This document shows positions 42,159 through 51,425 of a stretch of 64,000 nucleotides of DNA, one piece after another. Every line of letters starts with the position of its first letter. Positions within the stretch are counted from its first letter, which is position 1. The stretch lies in the NCBI GenBank assembly GCA_937930635.1, contig CALHCF010000003.1:310001-374000 (forward strand). The letters are read 5' to 3'. The notes under the pieces were generated by a model. The model was not told the DNA's origin. It did no database searches and worked only from the letters and a program-made list of their open reading frames with translations. A program made the position numbers and the translations under genes. The DNA comes from an uncultured Rhizobiaceae group bacterium. Its GTDB lineage: Bacteria > Pseudomonadota > Alphaproteobacteria > Rhizobiales > Rhizobiaceae.

Positions 42159-42608
42159 ATGCGAAACACAATACTCATTTCCCTGTCATTGGCTGGTGCT
42201 GTGGCGCTGTCTGGTTGTCAGTCGACCGGATTCGGCCTTCCGTCGCTGCGTTCGGCACCAAAGGCGCAAAGCACCGCTACGCCGCAATTGACGGCAAATG
42301 CGGCACCTGCAACACGGGCTGCTCCACCGACCGGTATTGACGGCAGGTGGATACCCACCGACGAAGGCGCCAGAGGCGTCTATGTCGCAGAATTCCGCAA
42401 GGGCGTATTCGTTTCGCGCCCCCCCAACAATGGCGACGCATTGGCTCGTGGCCGTTACACTGTAAAATCCGAAAAAGAAGTAGAGCTGAGCTTTATCGGA
42501 GCGGTCTCAAAACGCTCCGTCAACGCAACATGTGAACGCAAATCCGCCGACACGCTTTTCTGCGTGCCAAACAGCGGTTCACCGTTCAATCTGCGCAGAA
42601 CCGGCTGA
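42159..42608 (+). CDS. Omp10-like outer membrane lipoprotein
   Basis: A 149-residue lipoprotein beginning MRNTILISLSLAGAVALSGC, a signal peptide with lipobox and acylated Cys20. After a short Ala/Thr/Pro linker there is a compact beta-rich domain: GIDGRWIPTDEG, KGVFVSRPPNNGDALARGRY and NATCERKSADTLFCV with a cysteine pair. The order and spacing resemble Brucella Omp10, an envelope lipoprotein of uncertain function restricted mainly to Hyphomicrobiales. The upstream frame is open, but the signal peptide fixes the start. Confidence 0.75.
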   Translation: MRNTILISLSLAGAVALSGCQSTGFGLPSLRSAPKAQSTATPQLTANAAPATRAAPPTGIDGRWIPTDEGARGVYVAEFRKGVFVSRPPNNGDALARGRYTVKSEKEVELSFIGAVSKRSVNATCERKSADTLFCVPNSGSPFNLRRTG

Positions 42609-42703
42609 TCAACATCAAATTTTTGGCAGACACCTTGCACCATCAGCGAGCCTTGGTGTAACCCGTTAATGAGCAAAACGACCTATAGGGGCGAGCAAAC
42701 TTA

Positions 42704-42928
42704 ATGGCTGACCAGAGTTATGACGTGAACCATGAAGATGGTGCACCAATGGATTATCCGCAGCACGAAGAGACTTATTCACTGTTCCTTTGGATGACCA
42801 AATGGGGCATTTTGTTTAACGTCGCACTTTTGGTTGCAATGGCCGTTGGCTTCTTCATGGGCGGTGGCTTTCTTGGCGGTACACTCACCTTCATCATCTT
42901 GATGATAGTGGCCCGCATCGTCGCCTGA
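42704..42928 (+). CDS. aa3-type cytochrome c oxidase subunit IV
   Basis: A 74-residue single- or double-span membrane protein of the bacterial aa3 CoxIV family. The polar N-terminus (MADQSYDVNHEDGAPMDYPQ) with HEETYSLFLWMTKWG is followed by hydrophobic segments ending in IILMIVARIVA. It packs against the catalytic subunits of aa3 oxidase, which are encoded elsewhere. The gene is isolated from the other cox genes, as is common in alphaproteobacteria. Confidence 0.88.
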   Translation: MADQSYDVNHEDGAPMDYPQHEETYSLFLWMTKWGILFNVALLVAMAVGFFMGGGFLGGTLTFIILMIVARIVA

Positions 42929-42976
42929 CACACAAAAATATTGCCTGACGCGAAAATCGTTTCAAGGGTTTCGAAC

Positions 42977-43024
42977 GTTTCAGTTTTTGGCTGATACGCC
43001 AAACCGGCTGACAGCCGCCTGGCG
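42977..43024. repeat. Dispersed intergenic repeat, copy B
   Basis: Second copy of the element described at 36125-36173, here between the CoxIV stop and the convergent TPR gene stop. Both copies lie directly downstream of genes, so a role in transcript 3' ends is possible. Confidence 0.5.
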
Positions 43025-43030
43025 CTTATA

Positions 43031-43870
43031 TCAGGATCCGCGGGTGCGGCGTTTACCTTCCTGAGCGGGCTGGTATTTTGGCTTGAGCACAGCAGCCCGC
43101 GAATAGGAGCGAAAAGCCCGTTTCTTCTGGCCGCGCTGCTCATAAACCAGCGCCTGATTGGTCCATGCTTCCGCATAGTTGGGGTCAAGCTTCAACGCCG
43201 TGTTGAAATCATCCAGCGCATTATCAAGCGAGTTACCCGCAAGATAAGAAAGCCCACGGGCATTGTAAGGTTCGGGCTGTTTGTCAGCCAGCGAAATCGC
43301 ATTTGAAAAATCTTCAATCGCTTCATCATGATTGCGATTGCGTTGGTAGATCAAACCCCGGTTGTGATAAGCTCGGGGATTGGTAGTACCAAGCTGAATG
43401 GCTCTGCCATAGTCGGCAAAAGCAGATCGTGTCCGGTCTGCCCGGCGATACACATCACCGCGCCCGACATAGGCTTCACTGTAATTCGCGTTGATCGCCA
43501 GAGCGCGGTCATAGTCCTTTGCCGCTTTGGCAAGTTCACCGGTCCGGCTGAAAATCAAACCCCGGTTTGCGTAAGCCTGATAGAAGCGCGAATCGAGAGA
43601 AATCGCCGTATTGAAATCCTGAAGCGCCTGCGAGAACTTGCCAGCCCTGCCATAAGCCGCGCCGCGCACATTATAGGCGTTGGGATCACGCGGATTGCTA
43701 TTGACCACGTCCGAAAGCGAGCTGATATTTTCCGCTGAACCCTGTTCTTTATCGAGCTTCAAACCGTCGGGAAGGTTCGTTGAAACACAACCCGCCAGCA
43801 ACACACCAGCCACAAGAAGGCCCGTGTTAAGAAGCGTCTTCGGTTTCCTAAAATTTACTGGTCTGCTCAT
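43031..43870 (-). CDS. TPR-repeat lipoprotein (NlpI-like)
   Basis: A 279-residue lipoprotein with signal peptide and lipobox (GLLVAGVLLAGC, Cys near residue 28) followed by about six tetratricopeptide repeats from residue 60 onward, such as AYNVRGAAYGRAGKFSQALQ, AYVGRGDVYRRADRTRSAFA and AYHNRGLIYQRNRNHDEAIE. The C-terminus is basic (KPKYQPAQEGKRRTRGS). Such proteins are envelope scaffolds; NlpI in E. coli regulates peptidoglycan hydrolases. An upstream in-frame start would add 18 residues without a signal. It is convergent with the CoxIV gene. Confidence 0.85.
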   Translation of the reverse strand: MSRPVNFRKPKTLLNTGLLVAGVLLAGCVSTNLPDGLKLDKEQGSAENISSLSDVVNSNPRDPNAYNVRGAAYGRAGKFSQALQDFNTAISLDSRFYQAYANRGLIFSRTGELAKAAKDYDRALAINANYSEAYVGRGDVYRRADRTRSAFADYGRAIQLGTTNPRAYHNRGLIYQRNRNHDEAIEDFSNAISLADKQPEPYNARGLSYLAGNSLDNALDDFNTALKLDPNYAEAWTNQALVYEQRGQKKRAFRSYSRAAVLKPKYQPAQEGKRRTRGS

Positions 43871-44046
43871 GAAAGCCGTGACCGTCCGTTTTCCAGGCAC
43901 ATAAACATGCACAGTCCACCCCAACCCCAGTTGATGTCTATACCGCCAATGCGTTGACCACCCACTTGTTTATCCCCGTTGAACATATCCAAATGCAGGG
44001 GGTCCGCGCCAGCCCAGACTTAACCAACCAGAACTTAGCCCCAGAT

Positions 44047-44083
44047 AAAACACAAAAGGCGACCGATTCCAGAATCGCTCGCC
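44047..44083 (-). terminator. Rho-independent terminator downstream of rpsU
   Basis: Read on the minus strand, GGCGAGCGATTC-TGG-AATCGGTCGCC (given in parts) forms a long stem with one mismatch, followed by TTTTGTGTTTT. It lies about 60 bases after the rpsU stop and would end that transcript. Confidence 0.85.
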
Positions 44084-44142
44084 TGATCAGCATTTAATTC
44101 CATAATCGGCAAAATTGGGGCAATACCCAAATTTGTTCCTGA

Positions 44143-44373
44143 TTAACGGCTGGTGGTGGGTTTGCCGGGAATCAGACCTTCACGCTGGGCGCGTTTACGG
44201 GCCAGTTTACGGGCACGACGCACAGCCTCTGCCTTTTCCCGGGCACGTTTTTCGGACGGTTTCTCATAAAAGTTCCGCAATTTCATTTCACGGAAAACGC
44301 CTTCTCTTTGAAGCTTTTTCTTCAGGGCACGGAGGGCTTGATCAACATTATTGTCACGAACGACGACTTGCAC
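44143..44373 (-). CDS. rpsU: 30S ribosomal protein S21
   Basis: A 76-residue basic protein of the small ribosomal subunit. The sequence [20 protein letters not shown], then [20 protein letters not shown], and the Arg/Lys-rich tail ending GKPTTSR match bS21 of Hyphomicrobiales. bS21 sits near the 3' end of 16S rRNA and helps initiation. It is monocistronic with its own terminator. The roughly 215-base gap to purK has no other gene. Confidence 0.96.
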   Translation of the reverse strand: MQVVVRDNNVDQALRALKKKLQREGVFREMKLRNFYEKPSEKRAREKAEAVRRARKLARKRAQREGLIPGKPTTSR

Positions 44374-44589
44374 GGGCTTTTCCCATTTCTGAATACATAG
44401 ATGTTGTGAGAGTTAGGATCGGTGACATACGGACAAATTATAAAAATTTAGCCCGAATTCAGGCACACAAGCCTTTATCCCGGTTCTCGCAGAGAACCAA
44501 TTAGGGTGTCGATAGCAGACAAGTTTTGAGTTGTCCAGTATTTCAGCACGTTTCGGGCGCAGTTTGTCGCGCCAGGACACACTCAAAAA

Positions 44590-45654
44590 TCAACGGGCGA
44601 GTGCCAGCAATTGGACATAGTGGCCCATCTTCCGCCCGGCCCGCGCCTCGGCCTTGCCATAGAGTGTCACCTGTACCGATGGGTCGTCAAGAAGATCGGC
44701 AATTGTGTCCGCCTCATGCCCCAGCAAATTGCTCATGCTGCAATCATGGTGACGAGAGACTGAGCCCAGGGGAAGACCGCAAATCGCCCGAATATGCTGT
44801 TCGAATTGCGAGGTTTCGCAGGCTTCGTGGGTCCAGTGTCCCGAATTATGAACCCTGGGAGCAATCTCGTTTACAAGAAGCCTGTCACCCGCCTGAAAGA
44901 ACTCCACTCCCAAAACACCAACATAGTCGAGCGCATCAAGAATTCTGGTTGCTATGCGACCCGCTTCATCCGCCTGTTCATCGGAAAGTTGAGCCGGAAC
45001 GGTGGAACGGCGCAGGATTCCGCCCTCATGTTCATTGGTTGCGGGATCAAAACTGCGCACATTGCCCTTGCGGTCACGGGCCGCAATCACGGAAAACTCG
45101 CTTGAAAAAGCAACCTTCTTTTCAAGCACATAGGGCCCCGTCCCGATCTGGGTCAGCGCGGCCTCAACATCACCATCAGCAGCGTCGAAAACATGCTGTC
45201 CTTTCCCGTCATATCCAAACCGGCGCGTCTTCAAAACACCGCCGTCGAAAGCCTTCAGTGCAGCCCGGATATCGCTGGCATTTTCGACGGGCTCAAAGGG
45301 AGCCACCTCGATGCCATTTTCGCGAAGGAACGTCTTTTCCGTAAGCCGGTCCTGCGACACCTCCAGCGCACGGGAAGGGGGAAAGAGAGGAACCTTCGCC
45401 TCCAAATAACGTGCAGCAGAAAGCGGAACGTTTTCAAACTCATAGGTAACAACGTCACAAAGGTCCGCAAGCCGGTCAAGCGCTTCGGGATCATCATAAG
45501 GTGCGGCCAGATGTTCATTGGCAAGCTGAGCTGCAGGGCACCCCGTCGACGGTTCCAGCACCACAACACGATACCCAAGCCGGGCCGCACTTGAAGCCAG
45601 CATACGCCCCAATTGCCCACCACCAATCATTCCTATTGTGGCATTGGGCAACAA
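44590..45654 (-). CDS. purK: N5-carboxyaminoimidazole ribonucleotide synthase PurK
   Basis: ATP-grasp enzyme of purine synthesis that carboxylates aminoimidazole ribonucleotide; PurE then rearranges the product. The N-terminal ATIGMIGGGQLGRMLASSAA is the standard nucleotide-fold start. ATP-grasp landmarks are DGGVLKTRRFGYDGKGQ and the metal-binding LLVNEIAPRVHNSGHWT. The start chosen is TTG after AGCAGGGAGCC, 29 bases after the purE stop, giving 354 residues, the usual length. An upstream ATG at 45735 would overlap purE by 53 bases and has a poor ribosome site. Confidence 0.9.
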   Translation of the reverse strand: MLPNATIGMIGGGQLGRMLASSAARLGYRVVVLEPSTGCPAAQLANEHLAAPYDDPEALDRLADLCDVVTYEFENVPLSAARYLEAKVPLFPPSRALEVSQDRLTEKTFLRENGIEVAPFEPVENASDIRAALKAFDGGVLKTRRFGYDGKGQHVFDAADGDVEAALTQIGTGPYVLEKKVAFSSEFSVIAARDRKGNVRSFDPATNEHEGGILRRSTVPAQLSDEQADEAGRIATRILDALDYVGVLGVEFFQAGDRLLVNEIAPRVHNSGHWTHEACETSQFEQHIRAICGLPLGSVSRHHDCSMSNLLGHEADTIADLLDDPSVQVTLYGKAEARAGRKMGHYVQLLALAR

Positions 45655-45682
45655 GGCTCCCTGCTCGCTTGTCAGGCCATCC

Positions 45683-46186
45683 TCAGTCAACTGGATGGTC
45701 TCCAACGGCGCCGGTTTGGGCGCTCCGCCACTCATCAAGGCGCATCGCCAGATCATCATCATTAAGTGCCAGTACGGCAGTGGCAAGCAATGCAGCATTG
45801 ACGGCACCTGCCTTGCCGATTGCAAGCGTTCCAACCGGAATCCCCGCAGGCATCTGTACGATAGACAAGAGGCTGTCCTGGCCGGACAATGCTGCCGACT
45901 GCACCGGCACCCCAAACACCGGCAAAGGTGTCAGGGCAGCGATCATGCCGGGAAGGTGCGCAGCCCCGCCGGCACCAGCAATGATGACCTTGTGGCCGGT
46001 GGCCTTTGCACCTTTTGCAAACGCGCTCATTCGGTCAGGCGTGCGGTGTGCAGATACAATTTTTGCGTCGCACGACACGTCCAGTTTTTTGAGAGTATCA
46101 ACCGCGTGGCGCATGGTTTCCCAGTCCGACTGACTTCCCATAACGATGGCCACCAAAGCGCCATCAGACTGCGATGTGGCACTCAT
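45683..46186 (-). CDS. purE: N5-carboxyaminoimidazole ribonucleotide mutase PurE
   Basis: Small class I PurE (167 residues) that converts N5-CAIR to CAIR in purine synthesis. The active-site segments are [14 protein letters not shown] near residues 12-25, [12 protein letters not shown] near 42-53 and the glycine-rich [19 protein letters not shown] near 68-86. It starts inside the stop of the DUF465 gene (ATGA overlap) and is followed by purK, so the three genes form one operon. The frame upstream of the ATG lies in DUF465 and was not used. Confidence 0.95.
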   Translation of the reverse strand: MSATSQSDGALVAIVMGSQSDWETMRHAVDTLKKLDVSCDAKIVSAHRTPDRMSAFAKGAKATGHKVIIAGAGGAAHLPGMIAALTPLPVFGVPVQSAALSGQDSLLSIVQMPAGIPVGTLAIGKAGAVNAALLATAVLALNDDDLAMRLDEWRSAQTGAVGDHPVD

Positions 46187-46389
46187 GCAATAATGTCCGG
46201 TATAATATTGGAGGCAACTTTTTCCATCTTGTCTTTCAGACCGAGTTTTTTCTTTTTCATGCGCTGAACCGCCAACGGGTCGCACCCTTTCGCAATCATG
46301 GCGTCAATTGCCATGTGATAGTCGTCATGCTCCAGTTTCAGTTGCGCCAGTTTCATGCGCAAGTGAGCCTGGTCCTGATCATCGCTCAT
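46183..46389 (-). CDS. DUF465 family small protein
   Basis: A 68-residue helical protein of the DUF465 (YdcH-like) family, with [20 protein letters not shown] and a basic [17 protein letters not shown] helix. It is the first gene of the DUF465-purE-purK operon, an arrangement common in alphaproteobacteria; the function is unknown. A second DUF465-like gene is divergent across the 220-base promoter region, sharing the KRKKLRLKDE-type helix. Confidence 0.88.
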   Translation of the reverse strand: MSDDQDQAHLRMKLAQLKLEHDDYHMAIDAMIAKGCDPLAVQRMKKKKLGLKDKMEKVASNIIPDIIA

Positions 46390-46475
46390 ACTGACATACC
46401 TGCCTGATTGAAGCGGGTCTTCTAACCTCTTTTATGCCATCGCGCCAAGAGCAGGCACTTAACACCTGCAATTCC

Positions 46476-46507
46476 GGCGCAAACTTCCACAGGCGCAAAC
46501 TTCCACA
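46476..46507. repeat. Two-copy 16-bp exact tandem duplication
   Basis: GGCGCAAACTTCCACA occurs twice in a row with no mismatch, in the promoter region between the two divergent DUF465-like genes. Exact identity suggests a recent duplication. Confidence 0.85.
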
Positions 46508-46611
46508 GGCTCTGGGATCGAAGGTCCCAAAACCCCGGCACATTCTCGACAGGCTAAAAATTGTGTGACAGATTCCCTATGTAAAACAGCAACGATGACG
46601 AAAGGATTCTC

Positions 46612-46785
46612 ATGTCTGTACAATCGCATATCCAACAACTTGAACAACGGCACCAATCATTGGAAGCTGAGCTGGCCAATCTCACCGCCAGTCCATCAAC
46701 ATCGGACATTGAGCTAGCTGACGTTAAGCGAAAGAAATTGCGATTAAAGGACGAGATCAGTCGGTTGCAGTCACAGATAAACTGA
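46612..46785 (+). CDS. Second DUF465-like small protein
   Basis: A 57-residue frame beginning MSVQSHIQQLEQRHQSLEAE and ending with VKRKKLRLKDEISRLQSQIN. It is likely coding: AAAGGATTCTC gives a good ribosome site, and the KRKKLRLKDE helix matches the [13 protein letters not shown] helix of the divergent DUF465 gene. The pattern of two amphipathic helices is typical of YdcH-like proteins. The two genes are head to head, suggesting an old duplication. Function is unknown. Confidence 0.75.
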   Translation: MSVQSHIQQLEQRHQSLEAELANLTASPSTSDIELADVKRKKLRLKDEISRLQSQIN

Positions 46786-46882
46786 ACCTGAAACAGTTTC
46801 GCGTTGAAAGCCTATAACCATTTGAAAACCGACATGTTTGACTTGTCTTGCGAATGAATCTCGCACGGCTTATGTCGGCACT

Positions 46883-47614
46883 ATGACACGGGCTGAACAA
46901 ACTGAGAATACATCCGGGGCAAACCAAAACGCCCCGGACCGTTGTCGTGTTGTGCTTATCGCCAGCGGCACAAAACTGGCTGCACTGGACCGGCAATGCC
47001 CGTCTTTCATGTCCAGCCTTCTGGGGTCGTCAGATGTGGCAAGTCTGGTTCTTTATGCTGACGGGCTTGACGAATCAGCATTCCAAAAGCTGGCAGAAAC
47101 CATCGTTCCGGTCGCACAAGATGCCGGTGTTGCGGCCATTATCGACAATGCAACACGAACCGCCGCACGCGTCGGTGCTGATGGCATACAACTGGGTCAG
47201 GATCCCGATGAGATGCGCGAGACCATTGACCGGTTTTCTCCGCAAATGATCGTTGGAGCCTCCAATGTGAAATCTAGGCACAACGCGCTCGTGCTTGGAG
47301 AATTACAGCCCGATTACCTGATGTTCGGCAAGCCTGGCAGCGATATCAAACAGCAGCCTCACCCCAAAAACCTGGAGTTAGGGTCATGGTGGTCTCACAT
47401 GATCGAGATCCCCTGCATTGTTATGGGAGGCAGTGACCTTGATACTATCCCGGCGGTTGCGGAAACCGGCGCGGAATTTGTTGGCTTAAGTTCCGCCATC
47501 TTTACTGGCAATGATGGTCAGGGAATTGACACTGATGGGGCATCGGTCAGATTGGCAAAAGCAAACACCCTGCTGGATAACCATGCACCCCGTTTCGAGA
47601 ACCCTGATGCTTAG
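46883..47614 (+). CDS. ThiE-like (thiamine phosphate synthase fold) protein
   Basis: A 243-residue TIM-barrel protein of the ThiE/TenI superfamily, which joins pyrimidine and thiazole in thiamine synthesis. The barrel phosphate segments GADGIQLGQDP near residues 110-120, DYLMFGKPGSD and CIVMGGSDLDTIPAVAETGA, with GLSSAIF at the end, fit ThiE. The N-terminus up to about residue 25 is polar and not conserved. No other thi gene is nearby and several catalytic positions cannot be confirmed by eye, so a regulatory or paralogous role is possible. It overlaps the following Sel1 gene. Confidence 0.7.
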   Translation: MTRAEQTENTSGANQNAPDRCRVVLIASGTKLAALDRQCPSFMSSLLGSSDVASLVLYADGLDESAFQKLAETIVPVAQDAGVAAIIDNATRTAARVGADGIQLGQDPDEMRETIDRFSPQMIVGASNVKSRHNALVLGELQPDYLMFGKPGSDIKQQPHPKNLELGSWWSHMIEIPCIVMGGSDLDTIPAVAETGAEFVGLSSAIFTGNDGQGIDTDGASVRLAKANTLLDNHAPRFENPDA

Positions 47615-48644
47615 GTTTTCCGCACTTTTAGTCACTGCACTCTGCGCCACCGCTCTTTCGGCATATATGCCCGCCGAAGCAGCGCAGAGCAAAAAGGTCA
47701 CCAAACCGCTCGAAGGTCCGGAACTGCCAGGCCCGATTGCAAGACCGGGGCAGCAACCGCAAATCGATGCTTCGGAGACAGGTCAAAACGAGACAGAAAA
47801 CACCTCCAACCGCCGCCCGGACCTTGCCTATGGCGCTTACCAGCGGGGATATTATCTGACCGCCCTTGAGCTGGCTTTGCCCAGAGCAGACGCGGGCGAT
47901 CCGGCTGCCCAAACCCTCATCGCCGAAATATATTGGCGAGGTCGCGGTGTGGCCATTGATCGCAAAAGGGCTGCAAGCTGGTATAAGTTTGCAGCCGAAG
48001 GCGGTCAGCGCGAAGCCCAGTTTGCTTATGGCAATATCCTGCTGCGCGGCAAAATTGTGCCGGAGGACAAAGAGAAAGGGCGTTACTATCTCGAAGAGGC
48101 AGCAAAAGCCGGTCACACACGAGCCGCCTTCAATCTCGCACAGATCATTACCGCCAAACGCCCAACCTGGGCCGGATTCAAAAAGGCCCTGCCCTGGTAC
48201 GAACTGGCCGCCAAAGGCGGTGTAACGGACGCACAATATGCCCTCGCCAGCATCTATGCTGAAGCCAAAGGGGTTCAGTTCAATGACGACGAAAAGGCTT
48301 TGAAATGGCTCCGGCTGGCCGCTCAAGGGGGGCTTGATACCGCGCAGGTCGAGCTTGGCATATGGCTTGCCAATGGCAGAGCCGGCCCCAAAGATCCCAA
48401 AAACGCCTTTCGCTGGTTTTCGCGCGCGGCGGTACGGGGCAATGTGATTGCTCAGAACAGGCTCGCGCGTATGCATGCACTGGGTTTCGGCACCAAGAAA
48501 AACATGATTCTGGCCGGTGCCTGGCATATCGTCTCACGCAGGGCCGGGTTCAGTGACAGCGACATGGACCGCCGTTTCCAATCTCTGTCAGATATCGATA
48601 AGAAGCGCGCCCTTGAGACAGCAAACCGGTTAAGCCGGTTATAG
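47607..48644 (+). CDS. Sel1-repeat (SLR) protein, exported
   Basis: A 345-residue protein with a signal peptide (MLRFSALLVTALCATALSAY, cleavage near AEA) followed by about five Sel1-like repeats, for example AQTLIAEIYWRGRGVAIDRK, AQFAYGNILLRGKIVPEDKE, AQYALASIYAEAKGVQFNDD and AQVELGIWLANGRAGPKDPK. Such repeats form helical solenoids for protein-protein contacts. The ATG lies inside the end of the ThiE-like gene, eight bases before its stop. Probable location is the periplasm. Family members include ExoR and PodJ-like adaptors, but no specific match is claimed. Confidence 0.87.
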   Translation: MLRFSALLVTALCATALSAYMPAEAAQSKKVTKPLEGPELPGPIARPGQQPQIDASETGQNETENTSNRRPDLAYGAYQRGYYLTALELALPRADAGDPAAQTLIAEIYWRGRGVAIDRKRAASWYKFAAEGGQREAQFAYGNILLRGKIVPEDKEKGRYYLEEAAKAGHTRAAFNLAQIITAKRPTWAGFKKALPWYELAAKGGVTDAQYALASIYAEAKGVQFNDDEKALKWLRLAAQGGLDTAQVELGIWLANGRAGPKDPKNAFRWFSRAAVRGNVIAQNRLARMHALGFGTKKNMILAGAWHIVSRRAGFSDSDMDRRFQSLSDIDKKRALETANRLSRL

Positions 48645-48746
48645 ACAGTACGCTTGAAGTGCAGCGGAAAGTGTGATCAAGGAACGACACAAGCCATTGC
48701 GGCGCGTTTTCACACCCTTTCGCTATTTCAAAACTGAGCAAACAGC

Positions 48747-49313
48747 ATGAAGATCAACGGCAACGAAATCAAACCCGGCAATGTGATTGAACACAAGGGC
48801 AGCCTGTGGGTTGCCGTGAAAACCAACGCCGTAAAACCTGGCAAAGGCGGGGCCTTCAATCAGGTCGAACTCAAAAATCTCATTGATGGCACAAAGCATA
48901 ACGAACGTTTCCGGGCCTCTGAAACGGTCGAGAAAGTACGGCTGGAGCAAAAAGACTTTCAATATCTTTATGCAGAAGGCGACATGCTGGTGTTCATGGA
49001 TACCAGCACCTACGATCAGCTTGAACTGCAACAGGAATTTGTGGGCGATCGCTCTGCCTTCCTGCAGGATGGTATGGCCGTGACGGTAGAACTTTACGAA
49101 GAAAAACCCATCGGCATCAATTTGCCTGACTATGTCACTCTCGAGATCGTCGAGGCTGATCCGGTGGTAAAGGGACAGACAGTATCATCGTCCTACAAAC
49201 CTGCGATGATGGACAATGGCGTTCGTGTTATGGTCCCTCCCTTTATCGACGCTGGCGAAAAAATCGTCGTCGACACCAATGAAATAACTTATGTGCGCCG
49301 GGCCGAAGGCTAG
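48747..49313 (+). CDS. efp: Elongation factor P
   Basis: Translation factor (188 residues) that relieves ribosome stalling at polyproline stretches. It starts [20 protein letters not shown]. The tip loop that carries the modified residue reads [16 protein letters not shown], with the lysine in the KPGKGG turn near residue 34. Three beta-barrel domains are complete, ending with [20 protein letters not shown]. It is followed 28 bases later by an inositol monophosphatase gene; the two may be cotranscribed. Confidence 0.97.
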   Translation: MKINGNEIKPGNVIEHKGSLWVAVKTNAVKPGKGGAFNQVELKNLIDGTKHNERFRASETVEKVRLEQKDFQYLYAEGDMLVFMDTSTYDQLELQQEFVGDRSAFLQDGMAVTVELYEEKPIGINLPDYVTLEIVEADPVVKGQTVSSSYKPAMMDNGVRVMVPPFIDAGEKIVVDTNEITYVRRAEG

Positions 49314-49341
49314 GGTGTGAACTCAGGATACGGAACCTGAA

Positions 49342-50151
<810 letters not shown>

Positions 50152-50414
50152 CTTGATAGGCCCAATCAAATCTGACCCAGCGTCACGTTTTCTGCTCATT
50201 CCTGTTTTCAACTGCCCTCGCTTTTGGCATAGAGTCTCAAGGTGATTTGCAACTTTGGTGGGCTGCCTCTCAAAATGGCCTGCTTAACTGTGATGATCCA
50301 TGAGGGATACCCTGTTTGCTTTAGGAAGCGTGGCGGGGTGAGGTTGGAGCCGACGACAATGTCGAAGCTCCGGTCGGTCTGCTAAGCAACCGGCCTTAAA
50401 AATGGAGTCTGCCA

Positions 50415-51422
50415 GTGGCACGGGAATATGATCCGCACCGACTTTCATCTCCCAATCTGTACCTGCTGGCTATGGCGATTTTTGTCGCCCTTGTCGCATT
50501 TCTGGGACTAATACTTTATCGACAAATCCTGTCAGCATTTGCCACCAATCCCGGTCTCAATGGCCTGATTATCGGTGTTTTGTTTGTCGGGGTTCTGCTT
50601 GCCTTCATGCAGGTTATCCGGCTGATGCCGGAAATATCGTGGGTCAACAGCGTAAGAATGGGCGGTATTGCCCAGGCGCGGCGAAAACCTGTTCTTCTGG
50701 CTCCCATGGAGTCCATGCTGGCCGGACGCGCCGGCAATGTCGCCCTGACGACGGATTCAACAAAATCTATCCTCGATTCAATCGGGAACCGCCTCGACGA
50801 ACGGCGCGACATCTTGCGCTACCTTATCAGCCTTCTGGTCTTTCTGGGTCTGCTGGGCACCTTTTGGGGCCTGTTGGGGACCATAAGTTCAATCGGCGAT
50901 ACAATCGGCTCACTGGATCCCCGTTCTGGCGATGCAAACGACGTTCTGGATGCCTTAAAAAGCGGTTTGCAGGCCCCTCTTGATGGTATGGGAACAGCAT
51001 TTTCCTCGTCACTTTTTGGCCTTGCAGGCTCTCTCGTTCTTGGATTTCTCGACCTTCAGGCAGGACAGGCGCAAAATCGCTTTTATCTCGAACTTGAAAA
51101 CTGGCTTTGCACCGTCACAGAATTGACAACCGAATTTTCCGGCGCTGCCGCAAACGGTCAGGACGTGACCGAGGCCATGGAACGCATAGTTGCGGAGGTC
51201 AAAGAAGGCGGTGGAGGTGCTCGCACAACTGCGGCGATGGCGAGCCTGGCAGAAGGGATTCAGGGACTGGTCAAGCACATGCGCGGTGAACAACAACTGA
51301 TCCGCGACTGGGTCGAAACACAGGCTCAGTCTCAAAACGACATCAAGAAGCTGCTGGAGCAACTCAACGCGGAGCATTCCAAATCCGCCAAAGGGTCAAA
51401 TAACGCAAAGGACGGCTTCTAG
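50415..51422 (+). CDS. MotA/TolQ/ExbB-like proton channel subunit
   Basis: A 335-residue membrane protein with four hydrophobic segments: LLAMAIFVALVAFLGLIL (about 17-34), IIGVLFVGVLLAFMQVIRL (about 52-70), LISLLVFLGLLGTFWGLLGT (about 137-156) and a fourth around SLFGLAGSLVLGFLDLQAG (about 199-217). The third and fourth resemble TM3/TM4 of MotA and ExbB, including the LGLLGTFWGLLGT motif. A long cytoplasmic tail follows. It starts at a GTG after GGAGTCTGCCA. Next to it is an OmpA/MotB-like partner, so the two probably form an ion-driven complex. No flagellar genes are near. Confidence 0.85.
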   Translation: MAREYDPHRLSSPNLYLLAMAIFVALVAFLGLILYRQILSAFATNPGLNGLIIGVLFVGVLLAFMQVIRLMPEISWVNSVRMGGIAQARRKPVLLAPMESMLAGRAGNVALTTDSTKSILDSIGNRLDERRDILRYLISLLVFLGLLGTFWGLLGTISSIGDTIGSLDPRSGDANDVLDALKSGLQAPLDGMGTAFSSSLFGLAGSLVLGFLDLQAGQAQNRFYLELENWLCTVTELTTEFSGAAANGQDVTEAMERIVAEVKEGGGGARTTAAMASLAEGIQGLVKHMRGEQQLIRDWVETQAQSQNDIKKLLEQLNAEHSKSAKGSNNAKDGF

Positions 51423-51425
51423 GGC

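Noticed and set aside
45655..45735. Upstream ATG as purK start
   Set aside because: It would overlap purE by 53 bases and add a non-conserved N-terminus; a TTG with AGGGAG site fits the usual PurK length.
50152..50414. Hairpins between the inositol monophosphatase gene and the MotA-like gene, considered as a small RNA or suhB-linked RNA motif
   Set aside because: The stems are short, no terminator follows, and the known suhB RNA motif could not be matched by eye.
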